Origin: Hymenobacter persicinus | GTDB taxonomy: Bacteria; Bacteroidota; Bacteroidia; Cytophagales; Hymenobacteraceae | Length of the DNA: 64,000 nt | Direction of reading: 5' to 3' | Assembly: GCF_004167665.1 (NCBI RefSeq) | Contig: NZ_SEWE01000005.1 | Span: 62,001-126,000, forward strand | In this document: positions 25,438-32,622 of the stretch, piece by piece | How positions within the stretch are numbered: the first letter of the stretch is position 1 | Layout: each line of letters starts with the position of its first letter | Translations under genes and position numbers: made by a program | Notes under the pieces: model-generated | What the model was told of the DNA's origin: nothing | Seen by the model: the letters and a program-made list of their open reading frames with translations, nothing else | Database searches by the model: none

Positions 25438-26502
25438 ATGAAAACTATTCTGCTGCTGGCCCTGCTCCTGCTTTCCGCCCTCGTTGCCCCGGCCCAGCAC
25501 GCCGGCCTGGCGGCCCTGCTCCAGCAGCAGCGCGTGCCGGGAATGCAGTTGATTCACACGAAAGGCGGCAAAACCACCGCGTACTCCGTGGGCCAGCGCC
25601 GGGCCGGACAGGCGGCGCCCGTCACGGCCGGCACCATCTTTCAGGCGGCTTCTTTGGGCAAGGTAGTGCTGGCCTACGCCGCTCTGCGCCTCGTGGATCA
25701 GGGCCGCCTCGACCTGGACCAGCCGCTGCTCACCTACGGACCTTATCCCCGCCTGAACGGGGAACCCCGCGCGGCCCGCATCACCGCCCGCATGGTGCTG
25801 GGCCACACCACCGGCCTGCCCAACTGGGCCGACAACCCGCTGGGGCCCACCTGGAAAACCTCGGTTTTGCGCCTGAAATTCGCCCCCGACAGCTGCTGGA
25901 GCTACTCTGGCGAAGGCTACGCCTTTTTGCAGAAAACGCTGGAGCACATCACCGGCGAGTCGTGGGAGGTGCTGGCCCGGCAGCAGGTGTTTGGACCGCT
26001 GAAAATGACCAATAGCAGCTTTGTGTGGCAGCCGCGCTTCGCCGCCAATGCCGCCACCGGCCACGACAAAGCCGGTAAGCCCACCGAAATCCGGCAGTTT
26101 CAGGAGGCCAACGCCGGTTTCAGCCTGCTCACTACCGCCGCCGACTACCGCCGCTTCGTGCAAGCCCTGGCCACGGGCACCGGCCTGACGCCCGCCACGG
26201 CCCGGCTGCTCACCACCGCCGCCAACGCGGCCAACCGTTGCGGCCACGCCCCCACGCCCACCGACGCCCGGATTGCCTGGGCCTGCGGCGTGGGGTTGGT
26301 GAACACCTCCCGCGGCCCGGCCCTCTGGCACTGGGGCGACAACGACGACTGCCAGAACTTTTTTCTCACCTTTCCCGCCACCGGCGAAAGCCTCGTCTTC
26401 TTCACCAACGGCGCCAATGGCCTGCGCCTCACCGATGAGCTGCTGCGGCGCTTTGTGGGCCCCGGCGAGTACTACACCCAACAGTGGCTCAACGAGAAAT
26501 AA
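25438..26502 (+). CDS. Serine hydrolase, class C beta-lactamase-like
   Basis: A 354-aa exported protein (signal peptide to VAPAQ). The penicillin-binding fold motifs are SLGK (Ser72, Lys75), YSG (Tyr155) and a late HWGDN in place of the KTG box. This layout fits the family of periplasmic esterases and peptidases more than true AmpC. Function is probably cleavage of a peptide or ester bond outside the cytoplasm. Confidence 0.88.
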   Translation: MKTILLLALLLLSALVAPAQHAGLAALLQQQRVPGMQLIHTKGGKTTAYSVGQRRAGQAAPVTAGTIFQAASLGKVVLAYAALRLVDQGRLDLDQPLLTYGPYPRLNGEPRAARITARMVLGHTTGLPNWADNPLGPTWKTSVLRLKFAPDSCWSYSGEGYAFLQKTLEHITGESWEVLARQQVFGPLKMTNSSFVWQPRFAANAATGHDKAGKPTEIRQFQEANAGFSLLTTAADYRRFVQALATGTGLTPATARLLTTAANAANRCGHAPTPTDARIAWACGVGLVNTSRGPALWHWGDNDDCQNFFLTFPATGESLVFFTNGANGLRLTDELLRRFVGPGEYYTQQWLNEK

Positions 26503-26559
26503 AGGAGCAGCCGGGCCGCTTCCAGCTACCTTCGCTCCGCTCCCGCTTATTTCCTGACT

Positions 26560-28020
26560 ATGCTATTCCCCCGCCTATTCCCGCTGTTCCTACTTTCGAT
26601 TCTGCTGCTGCCCGCCGCCCGCGCCCGCGCCGCCGACCCGCTGCGGGCCTGCTGGCAGCAGCAGGCTCAGCCCCTGCAAACTCGCTCCCTCAGCCTGCGC
26701 TACCACGAAACCCTGGCCCAGCTCGAACATAGCTTCCAGCCCTGGCAGGCCACCAATTACACCGGCTCCGGCCGCATCTGGAGCCGCGCCGACGCCTTTT
26801 CCAAAGCCGACACGCTGCAGCAGGGCGCCAAAATCTACTTCTCCCGCACTCAGCTTACCCCCGCCACCCTGCTGTTTCAGGACTACGGCGACAAAGCCCT
26901 GACGCCCGTCACCCGGGAGGCCTTTCTGGAATATCCGGTGCAGGCGGCCCGCTACGCCCCGGCCACGCTGATTCAGTATTTCTACGCCCGTAAAGTCAAG
27001 CCCAGCGCGGAAAGCAGCCGGGGAACGGCCGTCTACCAAGCCACCCTGCACCAGACCGTCGTGCGCCTTTACATCAGCCGCGCCGACCACCGCCTGCTGA
27101 AGGTCACGGCCCTGAGCGACGACGAGCTGCTGGGCGACGTGCTGACCACTTATTCGTACCAAGACTACGCCACGCTGGGCCGGCTTAGCTATCCGCGCAC
27201 CATCACCATCGACAAAGTCAATGGCCGGCTCACCGACCAGGTCACCATCACGGCCGCCGAGCTGACGCCCCAGGTTCCCGCCCTGCTCACCGCCCCGGCC
27301 GGCTACCAGCTGGCGCCCGCCGCCGACAAGCCCGCCCAGGTAACCGTCACGCACCGCGGCCCGCACCTGCACTTTCTGGAACTCAAGCACACCGACGACC
27401 GGGTGCTGGTGGTCGAGTTCGACTCGTTTCTGCTGGTGGCTGAGGCTCCGCTCAACAGCCGCAACGGGGAACTGATTCTTGCCGAAGCCCGCAGGATTGC
27501 GCCCGCCAAGCCCATCCGCTACTTCGTGGCCGGGCACTACCACCCGCACTACCTGGGCGGGGTGCGGCCCTTCGTGCAGCGCGGGGCCACCATCCTGACC
27601 ACCGCCGCCGACGAGCTCTACGTGCAGTATCTGGCCGCCGCCCCCCACACCCTGCGCCCCGACAGCCTCCAGCTGCACCCCCGCCCCCTGCGCACCGAGG
27701 AAATTCAGGGCGTCAAAACCATTGCCGAGGGCGGCTTCGAGATGCAGATTCACCACATCGGCGCTCAATCGGCGCACACCAGTGACTACCTGATCTACTA
27801 CTTCCCCACCGAGAAGCTGCTTTTCGAGGACGACCTGGCCTGGATTCCGCAAAAGGGCGAGGTACGCAAGGCCAGCGCCCGCCAGGCCGGGCTCTACCAG
27901 GCCATCCAGGACCGCAAGCTCGCCGTCGACACCCTCGTGCAGTCGTGGCCGGTGCAGGACTACGGGGTCAAGTCCGTTATTCCGTTTCGGGAGCTGGAAG
28001 CGTCGGTGCGGGGCAAGTAG
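26560..28020 (+). CDS. Exported MBL-fold metallo-hydrolase with a large N-terminal domain
   Basis: A 486-aa protein with a signal peptide. The first roughly 260 residues (starting near LRACWQQQAQPL) look like an all-beta outer-membrane-lipoprotein-type domain and precede a metallo-beta-lactamase fold. The metal motif is GHYHPHYLGG at about 324-333, i.e. His-x-His-x-His where classical members have His-x-His-x-Asp, and later HHIGAQSAHTSD and FEDDL keep the usual positions. The Asp-to-His change may alter the second metal site. Substrate unknown. It follows the serine hydrolase by 57 bp and is probably its operon partner. Confidence 0.8.
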   Translation: MLFPRLFPLFLLSILLLPAARARAADPLRACWQQQAQPLQTRSLSLRYHETLAQLEHSFQPWQATNYTGSGRIWSRADAFSKADTLQQGAKIYFSRTQLTPATLLFQDYGDKALTPVTREAFLEYPVQAARYAPATLIQYFYARKVKPSAESSRGTAVYQATLHQTVVRLYISRADHRLLKVTALSDDELLGDVLTTYSYQDYATLGRLSYPRTITIDKVNGRLTDQVTITAAELTPQVPALLTAPAGYQLAPAADKPAQVTVTHRGPHLHFLELKHTDDRVLVVEFDSFLLVAEAPLNSRNGELILAEARRIAPAKPIRYFVAGHYHPHYLGGVRPFVQRGATILTTAADELYVQYLAAAPHTLRPDSLQLHPRPLRTEEIQGVKTIAEGGFEMQIHHIGAQSAHTSDYLIYYFPTEKLLFEDDLAWIPQKGEVRKASARQAGLYQAIQDRKLAVDTLVQSWPVQDYGVKSVIPFRELEASVRGK

Positions 28021-28025
28021 GGCAG

Positions 28026-28057
28026 TTTGCGCCCGGCCCGGATTATGGGTAGGTTTA
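28026..28057 (+). promoter_or_regulatory. Promoter of the 28088 lipoprotein hydrolase
   Basis: TTTG at 28026-28029 and TAGGTTTA at 28050-28057, spaced 20 bp; the predicted leader is about 27 nt. Confidence 0.5.
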
Positions 28058-28087
28058 GCGCTCCACACACTTCCTACCCTGCGCCCC

Positions 28088-29164
28088 ATGCTTACTTCTA
28101 CCCGTTTTGCCGCGCTGGCCCTGCTGCTGACCGGCCTGGCCTCCTGCTCCCAGCCCACCAAGCCCGCCGCCACCGCTTCCGCCGCCCCGGCTTCGGCTCC
28201 GAGCCTGGCCAGCTACTTCCCCGAGCCCGATTCGAGCCAGGTGCAGACCGGCGGGGTGCAAATTATTCCGATTACCACCCCCAAGGGCAAGTTTAACGTC
28301 TGGACCAAACGCTTCGGCTCCAACCCGCGCATCAAGCTACTGCTGCTCAACGGCGGCCCGGGCGCCACGCACGAGTACTTCGAATGCCTGGAAAGCTTCC
28401 TGCCCCAGGACGGCATCGAGTTTATCTACTACGACCAGCTCGGCTGCGGCAACTCCGACAACCCCAAGGACACCAGCATGTGGAGCCTGCCGCGCTACGT
28501 GGAGGAAGTGGAGCAGGTGCGTCAGGCCCTCAAGCTCGACAAAGACAACTTTTACCTGCTCGGCCACAGCTGGGGCGGCATCCTGGCCGCCGAGTACGCC
28601 TTCAAGTACCAGCAGCACCTGAAGGGCCTCGTCATTTCGAACATGATGATGAGCATTCCGGAGTACAATCAGTACGCCGACAAGGTGCTGGCGCCCCAGC
28701 TCAAGCCCGCCGTGCTGGCCGAAATCCGGCAGATTGAGGCCAAAAAGGACTTTCAGAACCCACGCTACATGCAGCTGCTCGAAGCCAACTTCTACAACGA
28801 GCACCTCTGCCGCCTGCCCCAGCTGCCCGAGCCCATGACCCGTTCCCTGGGCAAAACCAACCAGTCGCTCTACGTGACCATGCAGGGCCCGAGCGAGTTT
28901 GGCGCCTCCGGCAAATTGCTCAACTGGAACCGGGTGCCCGACCTGCCCAAGCTCGCGGTGCCCGTGCTCAGCATCGGCGGCAACCACGACACGATGGACC
29001 CCAAGCACATGCGCATGGTGGCCGAGAAAGTCCAGCACGGCACGGCCCTGATTTGCCCCAATGGCAGCCACATGAGCATGTACGACGACCAGCAAGCCTA
29101 CATGCGGGGCCTGCGCCAGTGGATGCTAGGCGTGGATAAGGGCGAGCAGCAGGTGAAGCTGTAG
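28088..29164 (+). CDS. Proline iminopeptidase-family alpha/beta hydrolase, lipoprotein
   Basis: A 358-aa lipoprotein (lipobox LASC, Cys20) followed by an Ala/Pro-rich linker and an alpha/beta hydrolase domain of the proline iminopeptidase group. Landmarks: LNGGPGATHEYFE (oxyanion region), YYDQLGCGNSDNP, and the nucleophile elbow GHSWGG (Ser161). The acid and base are likely in GGNHDTMDP and CPNGSHMSMYDD. It would act in the periplasm or on the outer membrane, releasing N-terminal residues or hydrolysing amides. Confidence 0.9.
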   Translation: MLTSTRFAALALLLTGLASCSQPTKPAATASAAPASAPSLASYFPEPDSSQVQTGGVQIIPITTPKGKFNVWTKRFGSNPRIKLLLLNGGPGATHEYFECLESFLPQDGIEFIYYDQLGCGNSDNPKDTSMWSLPRYVEEVEQVRQALKLDKDNFYLLGHSWGGILAAEYAFKYQQHLKGLVISNMMMSIPEYNQYADKVLAPQLKPAVLAEIRQIEAKKDFQNPRYMQLLEANFYNEHLCRLPQLPEPMTRSLGKTNQSLYVTMQGPSEFGASGKLLNWNRVPDLPKLAVPVLSIGGNHDTMDPKHMRMVAEKVQHGTALICPNGSHMSMYDDQQAYMRGLRQWMLGVDKGEQQVKL

Positions 29165-29245
29165 AGACGCGATACTTCGCGTTTCGTTGTTGAACGACTG
29201 GCACGAATACCAACCATTGTCATCCTTACCCAACCCGACCGCCCA

Positions 29246-29917
29246 ATGACCGTTGAACTGATTCCCGTCATTGAGGTTGGCTACCACAACCAGAGCCTGC
29301 CTGCTCCCACCAACTTTCCAACCTGGAAGTATCCCGCCGAATGGGACGAGTACACGGCTCTTTCCCACGCCAAAGCCGGCTTCCCCGCGCCGCTAGTTCC
29401 GTTTGTCCCGGGTCTTGGCTTCTACCGGGCCATTGATATCGAACTGGGCAATCTGGCTAAGCTCACCGTCGACCATCTCCAGGGCTATTTCGATGGCACC
29501 TGGGCCCTAGAGGATACCTGCGCGTTTTTTGGCGGCTATGTGCTGCGCCTGGACGGGCAGAACGTCCTATTTCCGCAGTGCTGCGGCCAGCTCAACGACA
29601 TTATTTACTGGAAGCACATAGCCAAATACGGTCGTGCAGCCTACTACCAGGGGCACCCGGCCCCCTCTGTGACCTTCACCCCCGACGAGGTTGTGTTTGA
29701 CTGCCGGGAAAAAGACGAAGGCTTTCAGCCCGAAACCCTGCCCGAAATCAGAGTTTCCAGACCCGCCTTATTCGAAGCCTATGATAAGGCAGTGCAGGAG
29801 CTGAGCGTCTTTGCTCACCGACTCCAACAGGTTCAGCAGAACCAGCAACTAGCCGTTGGGGACATTGCCAACCTGCTGATCTACCAAAATGGCGAGTTTC
29901 CTGACGAGCAACCGTAA
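29246..29917 (+). CDS. Hypothetical protein
   Basis: A 223-aa cytoplasmic protein I do not recognise. It is rich in aromatic residues, with blocks LGFYRAIDIELGNLAKLTVDHL, LEDTCAFFGGYVLRLDGQ and FPQCCGQLNDIIYWKHIAKYG, and ends in a Gln-rich helix (HRLQQVQQNQQLAV). The DNA is less GC-rich than its neighbours. It could be an immunity- or SMI1-type protein from its look, but I cannot support that. Confidence 0.65.
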   Translation: MTVELIPVIEVGYHNQSLPAPTNFPTWKYPAEWDEYTALSHAKAGFPAPLVPFVPGLGFYRAIDIELGNLAKLTVDHLQGYFDGTWALEDTCAFFGGYVLRLDGQNVLFPQCCGQLNDIIYWKHIAKYGRAAYYQGHPAPSVTFTPDEVVFDCREKDEGFQPETLPEIRVSRPALFEAYDKAVQELSVFAHRLQQVQQNQQLAVGDIANLLIYQNGEFPDEQP

Positions 29918-29955
29918 TTCCGGCTCTCCACATCATTCCCGCAGACCTCTTCCCC

Positions 29956-30303
29956 ATGCCCGTTCCCTACCGCACCCTTTTCCTGCTCGACAGCGCCGAG
30001 ATGAGCCTCGTCGAAATCAAGCGCCTCGACCGGCCCGACGAGCCCGACCGCGGCACGCTCTACAGCTGGCTGCAGTTCGATAAGGCTGCCGGCACCCTGA
30101 CCAAGCTTGATTTCGTGTCGATGGATTCCCAGCCCGAGGCCGAGCAGCGCGAGTTTCGCCAGGGCCAGCTCCGCTTCGACCTGCGCGAGGCCACGTACCG
30201 GCCCGCCGATGACACCTCGCCCCGCACCCTGCTCGTGTGCCCGACAACCGAGCTGCCCGCCGCCCTGGCCGCCGCCATCGACCGGTATTTGCTGACGGCC
30301 TAG
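29956..30303 (+). CDS. Hypothetical protein
   Basis: A 115-aa protein with normal host codon use and no signal peptide. The pattern (YRTLFLLDSAEMSLVEIKRL, then YSWLQFDKAAGTLTKLDF and a late LLVCPTTELPAALAAAIDRYL) suggests a small alpha/beta fold. It starts 38 bp after the previous gene and could be cotranscribed. No function seen. Confidence 0.65.
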   Translation: MPVPYRTLFLLDSAEMSLVEIKRLDRPDEPDRGTLYSWLQFDKAAGTLTKLDFVSMDSQPEAEQREFRQGQLRFDLREATYRPADDTSPRTLLVCPTTELPAALAAAIDRYLLTA

Positions 30304-30395
30304 CTTGGCGGCGCAGTGCCTTCCACCCCGGTTCTGCGTAACTTGCGGCCCCGCCCGCGCCGTTTGCGGGCTTTTCACCCTTTGCCGCCTGCTTT

Positions 30396-31472
30396 ATGCC
30401 CAGTTCCGAATCCACCCGCCTCAACAAGTACATCAGCGAAAGCGGCGTCTGCTCCCGCCGCGAGGCCGACAAGTTCATTGCCGAGGGCAACGTATTCGTG
30501 AACGGCAAGCGGGCTAAAATCGGCGACCAGGTGAGCCGCAAGGACAAGGTGGTCGTCAACGGGCAGCACATCGAGCCCCGGGCCCCCGAAGACGCCATCT
30601 ACATTGCCTTCAACAAGCCCCCGGGCATTACCAGCACCACCGAGACGAGCGTCAAGGACAATATCATCCGCTACATCAAGCACAGTGAGCGGATCTTCCC
30701 CATCGGCCGCCTCGACAAAGACTCCCAGGGCCTGATCCTGCTGACCTCGGACGGCGACATCGTCAACAAGATTCTGCGCGCCGGCAACAAGCACGAGAAG
30801 GAGTACATCGTGATGGTCGACAAGCCCATCCGCGACGAGTTCATCGAGGGCATGAGCAACGGCGTCTCCATCATGGGCATCATGACCCAGAAGTGCGAGG
30901 TCAAGAAGGAAACCAACTACATTTTCCGCATCACCCTGATCCAGGGCATGAACCGGCAGATTCGCAAGATGTGCGAGGCCTTCGGCTACGAAGTGGTGCA
31001 GCTGGAGCGCATCCGGGTGATGAACATCACCCTCAAGGGCCTCGGCGTGGGCGACTGGCGCGAGCTGACCGAAAAAGAGCTGGCCGGCATCATGGAGATG
31101 ACCAAGAACTCGTCGGGCACCAAGGAAGCCTCCCTGCCCAAGCGCCGCGCCCCGGTGGTGAAGCAGCTGGGCTGGGACGTGAAGGGCCCCCGCACGGCCG
31201 AGCAAGGCGCCTTCGACGAACAGCCCGCCCGGGCCCCGCGCGCGCCCAAAGCCGCCGGTACCGCCAAACCTAGCAAAGCCGCCCCCGGCAAAGCCAAGCC
31301 CAAGGCCAAGTCGAAGCCCGAGCCGGATTTCTTCTTCGAGGAAAAGCCCACCAAGAAAGCCGCCGCCAAGGCGGCCCGGCCCAGCGTGGCCGGCAAGAAA
31401 TTCAAGCCCGCGGCCAAAACCCTGAACCGCGCCCCCAAAGGCAACGCCGGCCGCCGCGGGGGCAGCCGGTAA
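30396..31472 (+). CDS. rluF: 23S rRNA pseudouridine synthase, RluF-like
   Basis: A 358-aa RsuA/RluB/RluF-family enzyme. The S4 RNA-binding domain is at about 8-60 ([20 protein letters not shown]), then the catalytic [11 protein letters not shown] with Asp107, and [18 protein letters not shown]. RluF of E. coli modifies U2604; the C-terminus here is longer, ending in a flexible basic Lys/Ala/Pro tail from about residue 238, which is common in Bacteroidota homologues and may help bind the ribosome. The -7 box TAACTTGC near 30341 precedes the gene. Confidence 0.9.
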   Translation: MPSSESTRLNKYISESGVCSRREADKFIAEGNVFVNGKRAKIGDQVSRKDKVVVNGQHIEPRAPEDAIYIAFNKPPGITSTTETSVKDNIIRYIKHSERIFPIGRLDKDSQGLILLTSDGDIVNKILRAGNKHEKEYIVMVDKPIRDEFIEGMSNGVSIMGIMTQKCEVKKETNYIFRITLIQGMNRQIRKMCEAFGYEVVQLERIRVMNITLKGLGVGDWRELTEKELAGIMEMTKNSSGTKEASLPKRRAPVVKQLGWDVKGPRTAEQGAFDEQPARAPRAPKAAGTAKPSKAAPGKAKPKAKSKPEPDFFFEEKPTKKAAAKAARPSVAGKKFKPAAKTLNRAPKGNAGRRGGSR

Positions 31473-31487
31473 AAGCTCTTTTCATTT

Positions 31488-31586
31488 CTGTCATCCTGAG
31501 CTTGCGAAGGACCTTATCCCGCCAGAACAATCGTCAAACGGCTCGTTCCCACGGAATAAGGTCCTTTGCGTTGCTCAGGATGACAG
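31488..31586. repeat. Dispersed palindromic repeat element
   Basis: Left arm catcctgagcttgcgaagga (31492-31511) and right arm tcctttgcgttgctcaggat (31562-31581) are imperfect inverted copies around a 50-nt loop. The same kind of element is at 13853-13944. Confidence 0.82.
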
Positions 31587-31613
31587 AGTAGGATAACGGG
31601 TTACCTTGCGTCC

Positions 31614-32165
31614 ATGCCCATCTTCGTCGAAACCGAGCGGTTAATTATGCGCGAACTGCTGCCCTCCGATGAGGCGGGCATGTTCGCCATGGACTCCGAC
31701 GCCGAGGTGCACCGCTACCTGGGCAACCGGCCCGTGACCCGCATCGGGCAAAGCCGGGAGCTGATTGCCTTCGTGCGCCAACAGTACGTCGACCACGGTA
31801 TTGGGCGCTGGGCGGTGGTGGAAAAGCAGACCGGAGAGTTCGTGGGCTGGTCGGGGCTGAAGCTGCACCCGGGCCCTACCAACGGCCACACGCACTACTA
31901 CGACCTGGGCTACCGCTTTCTGCGCCGCTACTGGGGCCGGGGCTACGCCACCGAAACCGCCCGGGCCTCGGTCCGCTACGGCTTCGACACGCTCCGGCTG
32001 CCCCGCATCTGCGGCATTGCCGACGTGCGCAACCTGGCCTCGAACCACGTGCTGCAAAAAGCCGGGCTGCGCTTCGTGGAAACCTTTGAGCTGCCCCACG
32101 AAGGCTCCCATAACTGGTACCAGCGTGAACGGACGCAGTGGCTGGACAACCGGACCGCCGGTTAA
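31614..32165 (+). CDS. GNAT family N-acetyltransferase (RimJ-like)
   Basis: A 183-aa acetyltransferase: ETERLIMRELLPSD start, GWSGLKLHPG, the acetyl-CoA loop RRYWGRGYATETARA and IADVRNLASNHVLQKAGLRF. These features put it in the RimJ/RimL ribosomal-protein or spermidine-acetyltransferase-like branch. TACCTTGC ends four bases before the ATG, as at several leaderless-looking genes here. It lies just past a dispersed palindrome. Confidence 0.87.
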   Translation: MPIFVETERLIMRELLPSDEAGMFAMDSDAEVHRYLGNRPVTRIGQSRELIAFVRQQYVDHGIGRWAVVEKQTGEFVGWSGLKLHPGPTNGHTHYYDLGYRFLRRYWGRGYATETARASVRYGFDTLRLPRICGIADVRNLASNHVLQKAGLRFVETFELPHEGSHNWYQRERTQWLDNRTAG

Positions 32166-32284
32166 TCAGGGTTTTTCAGCACTTCAGGGCCTGATGTCAC
32201 AAACGCGGGCACTTTGGCCTGGCGCGGAGCCCCAACGGAGGGTAGTATTGGCGGAATCTTTCACCCTAACCGCCTTTCCGTGCT

Positions 32285-32530
32285 ATGAAACAACTGTTCC
32301 TTTTCTCCCTGCTGCTCCTGACCGGGGCCTGCGCCAAGGAAACGCCGAATCCGACTGCTCCCAAGGCCCAGACCAGCACCAACGTCAAAGGCGACGACAC
32401 GCAGTGCCTGGACGTGTACGACCCGGTGTGCAGCAACGGCGTCACCTACCCCAACGCCTGTTACGCCCAGAAGGCCGGCGTCACGTCGTACACCCGTGGG
32501 GCCTGCGACGGCAGCGGCGGCGACATTTAA
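32285..32530 (+). CDS. Kazal-type domain lipoprotein
   Basis: An 81-aa lipoprotein (lipobox LTGAC, Cys16) whose mature part is one Kazal-like domain: CLDVYDPVCSNGVTYPNACYAQ...GAC with four Cys at 41, 49, 59 and 74, two fewer than in the full six-Cys Kazal fold. Kazal domains inhibit serine proteases by binding as substrates. A surface lipoprotein of this type could protect the outer membrane from proteases or manage secreted host proteases. It ends at a terminator shared with the TonB receptor gene. Confidence 0.88.
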   Translation: MKQLFLFSLLLLTGACAKETPNPTAPKAQTSTNVKGDDTQCLDVYDPVCSNGVTYPNACYAQKAGVTSYTRGACDGSGGDI

Positions 32531-32559
32531 CCCCGGCCCTCTCTCCTTTCCACAACCGA

Positions 32560-32595
32560 AAAAAGGCCCGCGTCAGCAACGACGCGGGCCTTTTT
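32560..32595. terminator. Bidirectional terminator
   Basis: Perfect 15-bp stem aaaaaggcccgcgtc (32560-32574) with gacgcgggccttttt (32581-32595), 6-nt loop. Serves the Kazal lipoprotein (+) and the TonB receptor (-). Confidence 0.88.
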
Positions 32596-32622
32596 GGTGG
32601 AGCGGACAACTCCTGGTCAGCC

